Assembly (NCBI GenBank): GCA_965203135.1 | Contig: CBDBBO010000002.1 | Location: 496,001 to 560,000 of the forward strand | Source of the DNA: CATOSD01 sp965203135 | GTDB lineage: Bacteria; Chloroflexota; Dehalococcoidia; Lucifugimonadales; CATOSD01 | DNA length: 64,000 nt | Direction: 5' to 3' | In this document: positions 34,748-43,177 of the stretch, in pieces | Position numbering within the stretch: position 1 is the first letter of the stretch | Layout of the letters: the number at the start of each line of letters is the position of its first letter | Translations under genes and position numbers: made by a program | The notes under the pieces: model-generated | Seen by the model: only the letters and a program-made list of their open reading frames with translations | Told to the model about the DNA's origin: nothing | Databases searched by the model: none

Positions 34748-35695
34748 CTAGCCCGCGGCCTTGCGCAGGCGGGGAATCACCTCGCCTACCAGTTCCTCGA
34801 CGTGGCGCTGCCTGTCCTCGGGAGGGCAGGACACGCTGAACACGATGTCGCGGGCGCCGGCGTCCACGTACTCCTTCAGCCGTTCGACGCATGCCTCTAC
34901 CGAGCCGAAGACGCAGTAGCGGCGCACGACGTTCATGAAGCTGCCCTGGGATGAGTATCTGCCGCCGAGTGCGGCCGCGGCGGCGCGTGCGGCGTCCTCC
35001 TCGTCCGGGTAGATCGAGATGAAGCTGTAGAAGGCCCAATCGAAGCCGGAGATGTCCCTGCCCGCGTCCGACGCGAGCTCTCCGATCTTGGCCACGCTGT
35101 CGCGGTAGAGCTCCGGGCTGTAGAAGTAGGGATACCAGCCGTCGCCCAGGAGGGCGGCGCGGCGCATCGCGGCGGCGCGGCGGCCCGCGACCCAGATGGG
35201 CGGATGAGGTTGCTGTGCCGGGCGCGGGTTGATGGAGACTCCGTCGAGCTGGAAGTGGCGGCCGGCGTAGTCCACGGGTTCCCCTGTCCACAGCGCCCTG
35301 AGCGCCTCCAGGCACTCGTTGGTGCGGCGGCCGCGCTGCTTTACGTTCAGGCCGGCGGCCTCGAACTCGACCGGGAACTCGCCACCAACGCCGATTCCGA
35401 GCGTGAGCCGGCCGTTGGAGGCCCGGTCCAGGGTCGTGGTGAGCTTGGCGAGAAGCGTGGGGTGGTAGAATGGCACGAGCAGGATCGACGACACCAGCCG
35501 GATGCGCTGGGTGGCGCCGGCGGCGACCGCAAGCAATGGGAGCGACACGCCCGTGGGCGTTGGGGGATCGCCGCGCATGAAGTGCTCGCCGGTCGAGAGG
35601 AAGTCGAACCCCAGGTCCTCCAGATTCCTGGCGCTGTTCGCCGTCTCGGAGTCCCCTCCCATCAGCCCTGTGCCGAACCGCAAGCTTCGCTGCAT
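34748..35695 (-). CDS. LLM-class flavin-dependent oxidoreductase (F420-type)
   Basis: A 315-residue luciferase-like TIM barrel. Typical segments are LRFGTGLMGG at the start, LGFDFLSTGEHF, GATQRIRLVSSILLVPFYHPTLLAKLTTTLD and LTLGIGVGGEFPVEFEA. The ATG at 35695 with GGAGG ten bases upstream is preferred to 35749. The family uses F420 or FMN; sequence alone does not decide, although F420 use is common in Chloroflexota. Substrate unknown. Confidence 0.87.
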   Translation of the reverse strand: MQRSLRFGTGLMGGDSETANSARNLEDLGFDFLSTGEHFMRGDPPTPTGVSLPLLAVAAGATQRIRLVSSILLVPFYHPTLLAKLTTTLDRASNGRLTLGIGVGGEFPVEFEAAGLNVKQRGRRTNECLEALRALWTGEPVDYAGRHFQLDGVSINPRPAQQPHPPIWVAGRRAAAMRRAALLGDGWYPYFYSPELYRDSVAKIGELASDAGRDISGFDWAFYSFISIYPDEEDAARAAAAALGGRYSSQGSFMNVVRRYCVFGSVEACVERLKEYVDAGARDIVFSVSCPPEDRQRHVEELVGEVIPRLRKAAG

Positions 35696-35870
35696 CTTTG
35701 CTACCCCTCCAGTTGTGGTGTGGGCCGATTCTAGCACACACCGGGGCATCCGGCCTCCGGCGCGCGGCTGGAAATGGTGTCGTAGCTGCTGGTACTATAT
35801 TCGCGCGTGGGTTTTCCGAATCCGGCATTTCGGTGGTAGCATTCGGTCCGGCGATCTGTTACACTGAGTG

Positions 35871-35957
35871 CTGAGGAGCTTGACCTCCTCAGGTGTTCTC
35901 TTCCTCTCGGCCGTCGGCGCGGAGCAGCTACTGCGATGCGCTGGCGGCTTTTCTTTT
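35871..35957 (+). promoter_or_regulatory. Structured leader of the formate-THF ligase gene, candidate attenuator or riboswitch
   Basis: Two strong hairpins lie in the 5' region of fhs. The first is CTGAGGAG-cttgac-CTCCTCAG (35871-35892). The second is an 11-bp stem with two G-U pairs (35910-35920 with 35938-35948) followed by TTTTCTTTT (35949-35957), a good terminator. It ends about 60 bases before the fhs ribosome site. A terminator inside a leader suggests conditional read-through. I could not match it to the THF, ZTP or other named riboswitches. It could also be the end of a small RNA. Confidence 0.5.
35910..35957 (+). terminator. Terminator hairpin upstream of fhs
   Basis: Stem GCCGTCGGCGC with GCGCTGGCGGC, an inner GCAG-cta-CTGC, and a T-rich tail. 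Strongest terminator-like structure in the window. Confidence 0.7.
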
Positions 35958-36018
35958 GAATCACGCGCTAAGGCGCTCGGGCGGCGTCCCGCCGACGGCG
36001 CGCCAAGGAGAGTGGGCA

Positions 36019-37641
36019 ATGAGACCGATAGCGGAAATCGCGGACTCCATAGGCATTGCGGATGAGCACGTTATCCCTTACGGGCGCTACAAGGCGAAGA
36101 TCAGCCTTGAGGCCATACGGGAAGGCGGGCCGCGCGGCAAGCTGATTGTGGTGACCGGCATGACTCCCACGCGCGCCGGCGAGGGCAAGACGACCACCAC
36201 CGTCGGGCTGGCGCAGGGGCTGGGCAGGCTCGGCCAGCGCGTCGCGGCCACGCTGCGGGAGCCGTCGCTCGGCCCGATATTCGGCATCAAGGGAGGCGGC
36301 ACCGGCGGCGGCGCGGCGCGGGTGGAGCCGGAGGACGAGATCAACATCCACTTCACCGGTGACGCGCACGCGGTCGGTTCAGCCCACAACCTGCTTGCGG
36401 CGCTCACCGACAACGTGGTGCAGCGGGGTCAGATCGAGGGCTTCAACCCGGTGGGGATAAGCTGGCGGCGGGTGACAGACGTGGAGGACCGCGCGCTGCG
36501 CGACGTCGTGGCGGGCATTGGCGGCTCGCCCAACGCGCCCCTGACGCAGACGGGTTTCGACATAGTGACGGCATCGGAGGTAATGGCGGTGCTGGCGCTG
36601 GCGTCCGACCTGGCGGACCTGCGGGCCAGGCTGTCGCGGGTGGTGGTGGGGTTCACGGACGACGGCAAGCCCGTGACGGCGGAAGACGTGAACGCGGTGG
36701 GGTCGATGATGTCGCTGCTGCGGTACGCGATACAGCCCAACCTGGTCCAGACCACCGAGGGCCAGCCGGTGATAGTCCACACCGGGCCGTTCGGCAACAT
36801 CGCTCACGGCTGCAGCTCGGTGGTGGGCGACCGGCTCGCGCTGGGCTACGCGGACTACGTGCTCACCGAGGCGGGGTTCGGCGCCGACCTGGGGTTCGAG
36901 AAGTTCATGAACATCAAGGCGCGGTACAACGACCTGGAGCCGAGCGGCGCGGTGCTGGTGGCGTCGGCGAAGGCGCTCAAGTCGCACGGAGGCGTGCGCG
37001 ACCGCGACCTGGACGAGCCCAACGTGGAGGCGCTGCGAGCGGGCGCGCCAAACCTGGAGCACCTAGTGGGCGTGGTGACATCGATGGGGCTGCCCGTGGT
37101 GGTGGCCGTCAACCAGTTCCCGTCGGACACCGCGGAGGAGTTGGCGGCGGTGAAGGAGATCGCGGAGGGCGCGGGGGCGCACTCGGCGGTCGAGATTCGG
37201 GGTTTCACGGAGGGCGGCGCCGGCGCCGTCGATCTCGCGGAGGCGCTGATGGACGCCACCAGCGGCGAGGCGCCGGACATCGAGTACTTCTACTCGCCGG
37301 AGGACTCGATACGGGACAAGACGCTGGCGCTGGCGAAGAACGTGTACAACGCCGAGCGTGTGACCTGGAGCCTCGCGGCGCGGCGAAGGCTGCGCGGATT
37401 CGAGGCGCAGGGCTGGGGCAGCCTGCCGGTGTGCATGGCCAAGACCAACCTGTCTATCTCTCACAACGCCAGGCTGAAGGGCCGACCCTCGGGCTACACG
37501 TTCCAGGTCAACGACGTGAGGGTGTCCGCGGGAGCGGGCTTCATCTACCCCATCGCGGGGAGCATCATGACCATGCCCGGGCTACCCGGATCGCCGAGGG
37601 CACTGGACGTGGACGACGAAGGGAACGTGTTGGGGCTGTAA
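36019..37641 (+). CDS. fhs: Formate-tetrahydrofolate ligase
   Basis: Makes 10-formyl-THF from formate, ATP and THF, feeding one-carbon metabolism. A 540-residue protein with the formyl-phosphate/ATP P-loop TPTRAGEGKTTTTVGLAQGL (50-69), KGGGTGGGAARVEPEDEINIHFTGD and a C-terminal TFQVNDVRVSAGAGF. The ATG at 36019 has AAGGAG nine bases upstream; a longer frame runs into the leader hairpins. It is a little shorter than the usual 555-560 residues. A terminator-bearing leader precedes it, so expression may be conditional. Confidence 0.95.
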   Translation: MRPIAEIADSIGIADEHVIPYGRYKAKISLEAIREGGPRGKLIVVTGMTPTRAGEGKTTTTVGLAQGLGRLGQRVAATLREPSLGPIFGIKGGGTGGGAARVEPEDEINIHFTGDAHAVGSAHNLLAALTDNVVQRGQIEGFNPVGISWRRVTDVEDRALRDVVAGIGGSPNAPLTQTGFDIVTASEVMAVLALASDLADLRARLSRVVVGFTDDGKPVTAEDVNAVGSMMSLLRYAIQPNLVQTTEGQPVIVHTGPFGNIAHGCSSVVGDRLALGYADYVLTEAGFGADLGFEKFMNIKARYNDLEPSGAVLVASAKALKSHGGVRDRDLDEPNVEALRAGAPNLEHLVGVVTSMGLPVVVAVNQFPSDTAEELAAVKEIAEGAGAHSAVEIRGFTEGGAGAVDLAEALMDATSGEAPDIEYFYSPEDSIRDKTLALAKNVYNAERVTWSLAARRRLRGFEAQGWGSLPVCMAKTNLSISHNARLKGRPSGYTFQVNDVRVSAGAGFIYPIAGSIMTMPGLPGSPRALDVDDEGNVLGL

Positions 37642-37697
37642 TCCGGGCGCGTCCGCCTTCAAGTACGAGTGCGTATCACAGGAGCGAGAGGCGACAA

Positions 37698-38324
37698 GTG
37701 ACGACGCTGAGCCAGTTTCCGAAACCTGAGGCCGACCAGTACAGCGGGTGGCGCAAGCTGTTCCTGGTGCCCACTTTCCCTGGGTACCTTGGTGGAGACG
37801 ATGAGAGCCGCTCCCTGCTGGACCGCTACTGGTCGGAGGTGCGCGACAACATCCACAGCCTGGAGCGGTCGCTGGGGTCGGTGGCCCGTGTCTACCACGA
37901 GTCGCTGTTCGCCGACGGCGAAGAGGGCATGAGGCTGCTCGAGCAGCTCAACCCTTGGGGCTACTCTTTCATTTCGGCGATGTGCCAGTCCACGGCGGAG
38001 CTGGTAGTGACGGAGGACCGGGCGACGGTGGAGGAGAACCTGGACTGGCAGCGCTGCCTGTCCATCGGGCTGATGAGCGAAGCGGTGACGAACGCGGCGG
38101 TGGAGGGCTATCGCAGGACGGCGCAGAGCCGCAATGAACAGGTGCGCGAGAAGATCGACTCCACGCTGGCGGAGGGTGAGACGGGAGCGCTCTTCATCAG
38201 CGAGGACCACGGCGTGCAGTTCCCCGCGGACGTGCAGGTGTTTTACGTGGCGCCGCCGGGGCTGGATGGGCTGAAGCGATGGCTGGCGGAGCGGATGAGG
38301 GCCGTGAGCGGCCAGTCGGGTTGA
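37698..38324 (+). CDS. Hypothetical protein
   Basis: A 208-residue soluble protein of no family I can name. GTG start with GAGAGG seven bases upstream; the longer frame back to 37431 is the shadow of fhs. The middle is helical (about 30-140). The C-terminus has a beta-rich segment GALFISEDHGVQFPADVQVF ending in VAPPGLDGLKRWLAERM, loosely like C-terminal parts of bacterial release-factor-like (baeRF) proteins, but this is weak. It follows fhs by 56 bases. Confidence 0.7.
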   Translation: MTTLSQFPKPEADQYSGWRKLFLVPTFPGYLGGDDESRSLLDRYWSEVRDNIHSLERSLGSVARVYHESLFADGEEGMRLLEQLNPWGYSFISAMCQSTAELVVTEDRATVEENLDWQRCLSIGLMSEAVTNAAVEGYRRTAQSRNEQVREKIDSTLAEGETGALFISEDHGVQFPADVQVFYVAPPGLDGLKRWLAERMRAVSGQSG

Positions 38325-38355
38325 GACCCAAGAATCCTGAGTATCGAGGCGAAGC

Positions 38356-39170
38356 ATGAGCCACCTACTACTGGTCGACAACATGGAGAGAGTCTGGCAG
38401 GCGCTGGACGGGCTGTGCGCCGGGTTCGACGAGGCGCCAGTGGAAGACGGCGACGGACTGCCCCGGCTGGTCGGTGCAGGACCAGATCTCACACATCGTG
38501 GGCAGCGAGTCGGGCATACTGGGACGCCCCCGCACCCGACCACACGCCGGCGGACGTGAGCCACACGAAGAACGAGCTGGGCAGGCGGAACGAGGTGGTG
38601 GTGGACTGGCGCAGGTCCTGGCCGGGCGCGAAGGTGCTGGACGAGTTTCGCGAGGTGACGGCGGAGCGCCTGACGCACCTGCGCGCAATGAGCGCCGAGG
38701 ACTTCGAGGCGAAGACGCAGACGCCGGTCGGGCCGGGCAGCATGAGAATGTACATGGCCATCCGCATTTTCGACGCGTGGGTGCACGAGCAGGACATCCG
38801 GCGGGCGCTGGATCTGCCGGGCGGGCTGGACGGCCCCGTGGCGGAGCACGCGATGAGCAGGATCGTGCTGGCCTTGCCTTACGTGGTGGGGAAGAAGGCG
38901 GCCGCGCCGGACGGGGCGAGTGTGGTGTTCGAGGTGTCGGGGCCGACGGTGCTCAGCCTGCCGATCAGCGTCCAGGGCGGGCGGGCCAAGCCGCTGGTCG
39001 CCGCGCCGGACAGCCCGACGGTGACGCTGCGGACGGACTTCGAGACGTTCGCGTGCCTCGCGTGCGGACGGTGGGATCCGGAGGAGGTGCTGGCGTCGGG
39101 CGGTGTCGGCATCGAGGGCGACAGGGCGCTGGGCGAGGCGGTGGTGCGGCAGATGAACTTTATGATTTAG
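38356..39170 (+). pseudogene. Maleylpyruvate isomerase-like (MDMPI/DinB-fold) protein with two frameshifts
   Basis: Reads as one protein only if two single-base shifts are allowed. Frame 1 gives MSHLLLVDNMERVWQALDGL. A shift at about 38435 gives QWKTATDCPGWSVQDQISHIVGSESG, whose Trp/Cys and QDQISHI segment is typical of the MDMPI N-terminal domain. A second shift at about 38525 leads to the long remainder from PDHTPADVSHTKNELG to the stop, including IRIFDAWVHEQDIRRAL. Both shifts are in C/G-rich runs and each equals one extra base. Mycothiol-dependent isomerase activity is not implied. Sequence error or decay. Confidence 0.8.
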
Positions 39171-39207
39171 GGGGGCGGGGGCCTTTCTATTCCAGTGGTA
39201 GGGAGCA

Positions 39208-40251
39208 ATGGCTGAAGACGACAACTTGATGGCGTACCTGGTTCCAAGGCTTACGAGCGGTGTGGAAGATGCCGCCACCGAGGCGCTGGCGTACATCCTG
39301 AACAAGTCCGACGGGGCGATGAACGCGCTGAACGATCTGCTTCGAGTAGACGGATTCGCCATCGAGCCGATTACCAGGGTGCGGACCCAGGTGACCTACG
39401 GCGATGGCTGCATCCCGGACATGGCGGGTTACGACGAGGACGGCAAGACCCGGCTACTGGTCGAGGCGAAGTTCTGGGCCGCCTTCGGAGACGGTCAGGT
39501 GCGCCAGTACGCTCAGCATCTCGACCAGCCCGGCCCGGCGGTGCTTCTCATCATTGGCCCGGAGGTCAGAAGGCAAATCCTCTGGACCGAGGCAGAGCGG
39601 CAGATGAGCGAAATGGGCACATTACAGACCATTGACTCTCTAACGGGAGTGTATAGGGCCAGAGTCAACTGGACAGAACCGAGTGACTCGCAGCTGCACT
39701 TGATGATTGTCAGTTGGGTCGGGCTGCTGGATCTCATGGCGGCTAAGGCTGGCGACTCCGCCATGTTGGAGGATGTCCGGCAACTGCGAGGGTTGGTCCA
39801 ACGGCAGGACGAGGAGGGGTTCTTGCCAATTCACCCTGCTGATCTGGGTGCAGACCGGGCGCGACGTATGGTCTGGTACAACCAGATCATTGATGATGTG
39901 GTGCTTGCTAGAGGAGTGCCAGCAAAGTGGATGAATACTAAGGGAGTCTCCTCTGGTGGTGGAAAGGACGGATACACGCGATATTTCCGATTCTCTGGCA
40001 TGGGCCCTGCCTTTGGACTCGGAGTCAGCTTTAGTCGTTGGGCCAAGAGCGACGATGTCCCATTATGGATGTGTCCTTGGGACCCCACCGAAGTCAACAT
40101 GGAGGAGATCGGCGGGAAACTCAGTGTGAGCCTTCAAGACAACTGGATTCCGATCTACCTCAAGACGGGCGTGGAGTATGATGCTGTGCTGGACGACGTG
40201 GCGGCGCAGTTGAAGAGGATAGGCGAGGCTGTCAGGGAGAGTCTGGCCTAG
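39208..40251 (+). CDS. PD-(D/E)XK nuclease-like protein
   Basis: A 347-residue protein. The N-terminal domain contains a PD-(D/E)XK core: CIPDMAGYDEDGKTRLLVEAKFW (about residues 68-91), with the D and the E-x-K on successive strands, followed by GDGQVRQYAQHL as the usual helix with Gln/Tyr. The C-terminal half (about 200-340) is unfamiliar. GGGAG is close to the ATG. Less GC-rich than its neighbours, and alone between a broken MDMPI gene and the thi operon. Could be a restriction or defence effector; no methylase or partner is seen. Confidence 0.75.
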   Translation: MAEDDNLMAYLVPRLTSGVEDAATEALAYILNKSDGAMNALNDLLRVDGFAIEPITRVRTQVTYGDGCIPDMAGYDEDGKTRLLVEAKFWAAFGDGQVRQYAQHLDQPGPAVLLIIGPEVRRQILWTEAERQMSEMGTLQTIDSLTGVYRARVNWTEPSDSQLHLMIVSWVGLLDLMAAKAGDSAMLEDVRQLRGLVQRQDEEGFLPIHPADLGADRARRMVWYNQIIDDVVLARGVPAKWMNTKGVSSGGGKDGYTRYFRFSGMGPAFGLGVSFSRWAKSDDVPLWMCPWDPTEVNMEEIGGKLSVSLQDNWIPIYLKTGVEYDAVLDDVAAQLKRIGEAVRESLA

Positions 40252-40451
40252 CCGCCGCCTACGGCGCGGACTATTTCGAGGTGGTCGCCCTGCTGGAGGG
40301 TGACAGAGGGCAGTTCGTCGCGGCGCAGGACGTTGCCGTTGTGGGCGACGGCGATGTGGTTGACGTTTACGCCGAGAGACTCGACGTAGGTCTGGAGGTT
40401 AGTCGGGGCATCAAGCTGCCGTTCCTTGCCGTTGACGATGAGGGCTATCAT
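40248..40451 (-). CDS. thiS: Sulfur carrier protein ThiS
   Basis: A 67-residue beta-grasp protein that carries sulfur as a C-terminal thiocarboxylate for thiazole synthesis. It has the start IALIVNGKERQ, the region VNVNHIAVAHNGNVL and the required C-terminal GG (here VGGG). Its ATG overlaps the thiE stop (ATGA). ThiF and ThiH/ThiO are not in the window. Its 3' end overlaps by four bases with the convergent PD-(D/E)XK gene. Confidence 0.92.
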   Translation of the reverse strand: MIALIVNGKERQLDAPTNLQTYVESLGVNVNHIAVAHNGNVLRRDELPSVTLQQGDHLEIVRAVGGG

Positions 40452-41092
40452 GTCCGCACTCTCCTGGCGGTGTTGGCTATGCTGGTCGCCAGCCCGCGGG
40501 CGGCGCGCCCGGGGTCTTCGCTGCGGGCGATGGCCCCGATGACGGCGACGCCGCTCGCTCCCGCGGCGATCGCCGACGCGGCGTTTCGCTCGGTTATGCC
40601 GCCTATGGCTATGTAGGGCACGCTGACCTCCGCCCGCAGCCGCTCGAGTAGCTCCACACCAGCGGGGCGTGCGCCGGGGTGGGACCCAGACGGGAAGATC
40701 GTGCCAGCCACCAGCATGTCCGCGCCGTCGCGTTGGGCTCTCACGGCTCCGGCGACGTCGTGGACGGAGCGGGAGACCAGCAGTCCGGGTCCGGCCTTTC
40801 GCGCCGACGCAACCGGCATCGCGTCCTCTCCAAGCTGGACGCCGTCCGCGCCGCTGGCGACGGCGACGTCGACCCTGTCGTTGATGAAAAGCAGCGCCCT
40901 GCCCTTCGTCAGGCGGCGCAGGGTCAGCGCCGTGTCCATCAGCTTTCCGGACGGGAGGTCTTTCTCTCTAAGCTGGACCATATTCACGCCGCCGCAGAGC
41001 GCTAGGGCGACCATCTCGTCAAGGGGCCTGCCTGCGGTCTGCCGCCTGTCGGTGACGAGGCAGAGCGCAGGATATGGCAGCACCGGCGGCAA
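40448..41092 (-). CDS. thiE: Thiamine phosphate synthase
   Basis: Joins the thiazole and pyrimidine phosphates to give thiamine phosphate. A 214-residue TIM barrel with LVTDRR, MVQLREKDLP (pyrophosphate/Mg site), LFINDRVDVA, GVQLGEDAMP and the phosphate loop IAIGGITERN. TTG start at 41092, six bases after thiG; GTG at 41083 is the alternative. Second gene of the riboswitch-controlled thiG-thiE-thiS operon. Confidence 0.93.
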   Translation of the reverse strand: MPPVLPYPALCLVTDRRQTAGRPLDEMVALALCGGVNMVQLREKDLPSGKLMDTALTLRRLTKGRALLFINDRVDVAVASGADGVQLGEDAMPVASARKAGPGLLVSRSVHDVAGAVRAQRDGADMLVAGTIFPSGSHPGARPAGVELLERLRAEVSVPYIAIGGITERNAASAIAAGASGVAVIGAIARSEDPGRAARGLATSIANTARRVRT

Positions 41093-41098
41093 CGGGGC

Positions 41099-41884
41099 CT
41101 AGCTCGTGGCGACGGCCAGGCCCTCGGTGGGGCTGCTGGCGGTGCCGAGGTCCTTGCGCTCGATGCGTCCGGCGTTGTAGGCCATGCGGCCCGCGAGGAC
41201 GCCCAGCTTGAACGCCTCGCCCATGGCGGAGGGGTCGGCGGCGCGGGCGATGGCGGTGTTGACCAGCACGGCGTCCGCACCGGCCTCGAGCGCCTGCGAC
41301 GCCTCCGAGGGCACGGCCAGGCCGGCGTCGACTACGACGGGCACTCCGGCCTCGGCGATGATGATGCGGATCTCGTCCATGGTCTGAATGCCCTGGCCTG
41401 AGCCGATGGCGGAGCCGAGCGGCATGACGGTGGAGCAGCCGACGTCCTCCAGCTTCCTGGCGAGCACGGGGTCGGCGTGGATGTAGGGCAGCACGGCGAA
41501 GCCCTCTTCCACGAGGCGTCCGGCGGCCTCGTAGGTGCCCACCGGGTCGGGCAGCAGGTAGGTGGGATCGGGTATGACCTCGAGCTTTATCCAGTTGGAG
41601 CCGGTGACCTCGCGGGCGAGGCGGGCGGTGAAGATGGCCTCCTCGGCGGTCTTGCAGCCGGCGGTGTTGGGCAGGATGGTGTACCTGTCCCAGTCGAAGT
41701 AGTCGAGGATGTTCTTCTCCTCGAGGTTGTCGAGGTCGAGCCTTCGGATCGCGACCGTGATGATGTCTGCGCCCGACGCCTCTATGGAGTCGACCATCTC
41801 TTGCATGGTCCTGTGGCGCCCGGTGCCAACCATCAGCCTGGAAGCGAACTCTTTGCCGTCGATAACCAGAGCGTCGCTGATCAT
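41099..41884 (-). CDS. thiG: Thiazole synthase
   Basis: Builds the thiazole phosphate from DXP, dehydroglycine and ThiS thiocarboxylate. A 261-residue TIM barrel with LMVGTGRHRT, GADIITVAIRR, LPNTAGC, WIKLEVIPD, the Schiff-base lysine region and GLAVPSEASQALEAGADAV. The ATG at 41884 has GGGAG nine bases upstream; codons back to 41956 run into an inverted repeat and are not used. First gene after the TPP riboswitch. Confidence 0.95.
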   Translation of the reverse strand: MISDALVIDGKEFASRLMVGTGRHRTMQEMVDSIEASGADIITVAIRRLDLDNLEEKNILDYFDWDRYTILPNTAGCKTAEEAIFTARLAREVTGSNWIKLEVIPDPTYLLPDPVGTYEAAGRLVEEGFAVLPYIHADPVLARKLEDVGCSTVMPLGSAIGSGQGIQTMDEIRIIIAEAGVPVVVDAGLAVPSEASQALEAGADAVLVNTAIARAADPSAMGEAFKLGVLAGRMAYNAGRIERKDLGTASSPTEGLAVATS

Positions 41885-41897
41885 GTTTCCACTCCCT

Positions 41898-41918
41898 GGG
41901 CAGGCACAAGGCCTGCCC
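41898..41918. repeat. Short inverted repeat in the thiG leader
   Basis: GGGCAGGC-acaag-GCCTGCCC, 8-bp arms with a 5-base loop, between the riboswitch terminator and the thiG ribosome site. It could be another dispersed repeat type or part of the leader structure. Confidence 0.6.
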
Positions 41919-41974
41919 CTACAGCTACAGCGGGCGGGCACGGGGCCGGCCCCCAAAGTGGCGAACCTGCCGCA

Positions 41975-42006
41975 TAAAGAAAGAGCCGCTGACCTATGCC
42001 AGCGAC
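41975..42006 (-). terminator. Terminator of the TPP riboswitch expression platform
   Basis: On the minus strand GTCGCTG pairs with CAGCGGC (one G-U) around loop GCATAGGT, followed by TCTTTCTTTA. It lies 18 bases after the riboswitch core, so TPP binding should end transcription before thiG. Confidence 0.7.
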
Positions 42007-42023
42007 CCGATTGCAGAAGTGTT

Positions 42024-42126
42024 CGGCACGTCCCTACGCTGGCATTACCCAGATCAGGTAGTTGTTGGTCGGCGGCGTTGTTTGGCCGCCCTCTCAGCCT
42101 GGCTTGCCCAAGCTCCCAACCGAGTT
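42024..42126 (-). promoter_or_regulatory. TPP (THI-element) riboswitch
   Basis: The minus strand carries the hallmark CTGATCTGGGTAATGCCAGC (about 42056-42037) and, upstream, GGCTGAGAGGGC with GGGAGC before it, which are the pyrimidine- and pyrophosphate-sensing parts of the TPP aptamer. It is placed directly before thiGES with a terminator after it. Confidence 0.95.
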
Positions 42127-42208
42127 TTTCAGTTTTCCGGTATGGGTAAGAGGATAGCCTACGCCGGGCGAAAAGTCAAAAGCGCGGCCGTGTTGGTGGC
42201 GAGGGCCG

Positions 42209-42248
42209 CACCCCCATCCTAACCTTCCCCCTGCGAGGGGGAAGGGAC
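42209..42248 (+). repeat. Dispersed intergenic hairpin repeat, subtype A
   Basis: Consensus copy. The stop codon and last residues of the minus-strand hydrolase lie inside it. Confidence 0.88.
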
Positions 42249-43157
42249 CACGCTTAGGAAGTCCATGACGGCGCGCTCGAAGCCGGCGGGATTGTCGCCG
42301 GGGACGAGGTGGCCAGCGCCGGGTACGGTGGCGAGGCGGCCGTTGGGGATGCGCTCGTGCATAGTGGCCGCGGTGCCCTGCGCGACGACGTCGCTCTCGC
42401 CGCCGCGGACGACCAGGGTGGGGCAGCTGAGGCTTTCGACGTAGCCCCACAGTCGCTTCACTGTTTCGGGGTCGCGGCCGATGTTGCGGTCGCGGGTGCG
42501 CAGGCGGCGGTCGTACTTCCAGGTCCAATTTCCGTTGGGGAGCTGCTTGAGGTTGTGCATGATGCTGCCGCGCACTTGCTGGGGATCGCGGCGGTGGTTG
42601 TAGGCCATCACGCGCTCGACGAACGCGTCGACGGAGTCGAGCTCGTCGTTCTGGGAGGCGAAACGGCGGATGCGGGTGGTGCCGGGACTTTCGGTCTCGG
42701 GAGCGGAGTCGACTATGACCAGCGCGCGAATCTCTTCGGGGTGATTGGCGGCGTAGGTGAAGGAGTTGCGGCCGCCCATGGAGAGGCCCATCAGCACGAA
42801 GTTCTTGAGGCCGATGGCCTGGGTGATGGCGTGGAGGTCTTCCTGCTGGGTTTCGGGAGCGTAGTCGCCGTCGGGCGCCCATTCGCTGTCGCCGTGGCCG
42901 CGCTGGTCGAGGGCGACGACGTGGAAGCGGTCGCAGAGGGAGAGCGCGACGAAGTCCCAGGAGTGGCAGGTCTGCGCGAAGCCGTGGAGCAGGAGCACGT
43001 CGGGGTTGGCCGAGTCGCCCCACTCGAGGTAGTGGAAGCGCAGGCCGTTGGCGGTGACGTACCTGTCCTGGGGGAGCGCGTCTTCGGCGAACGTTACGCC
43101 CGCGGCGCGCGCAGCGTCGTGAAGGGACATGCCCTGTGGCGCGGTTGGTGAGGTCAA
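42219..43157 (-). CDS. Alpha/beta hydrolase with repeat-derived C-terminus
   Basis: A 312-residue alpha/beta hydrolase of the epoxide-hydrolase/haloalkane-like group. Segments: YLEWGDSANPDVLLLHGFAQTCHSWDF, VVALDQRGHGDS, the nucleophile elbow GLSMGG (Ser near 123), VIVDSAP, and the catalytic histidine in PGAGHLVPGDNP. TTG start at 43157 with AGGAGA nine bases upstream. The last residues (PSPSQGEG) are encoded by the intergenic hairpin repeat, so the native C-terminus probably ended just before. Downstream of the amidase on the same strand. Confidence 0.86.
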   Translation of the reverse strand: MTSPTAPQGMSLHDAARAAGVTFAEDALPQDRYVTANGLRFHYLEWGDSANPDVLLLHGFAQTCHSWDFVALSLCDRFHVVALDQRGHGDSEWAPDGDYAPETQQEDLHAITQAIGLKNFVLMGLSMGGRNSFTYAANHPEEIRALVIVDSAPETESPGTTRIRRFASQNDELDSVDAFVERVMAYNHRRDPQQVRGSIMHNLKQLPNGNWTWKYDRRLRTRDRNIGRDPETVKRLWGYVESLSCPTLVVRGGESDVVAQGTAATMHERIPNGRLATVPGAGHLVPGDNPAGFERAVMDFLSVVPSPSQGEG

Positions 43158-43177
43158 GGTTCTCTTCTCCTAGTAGG

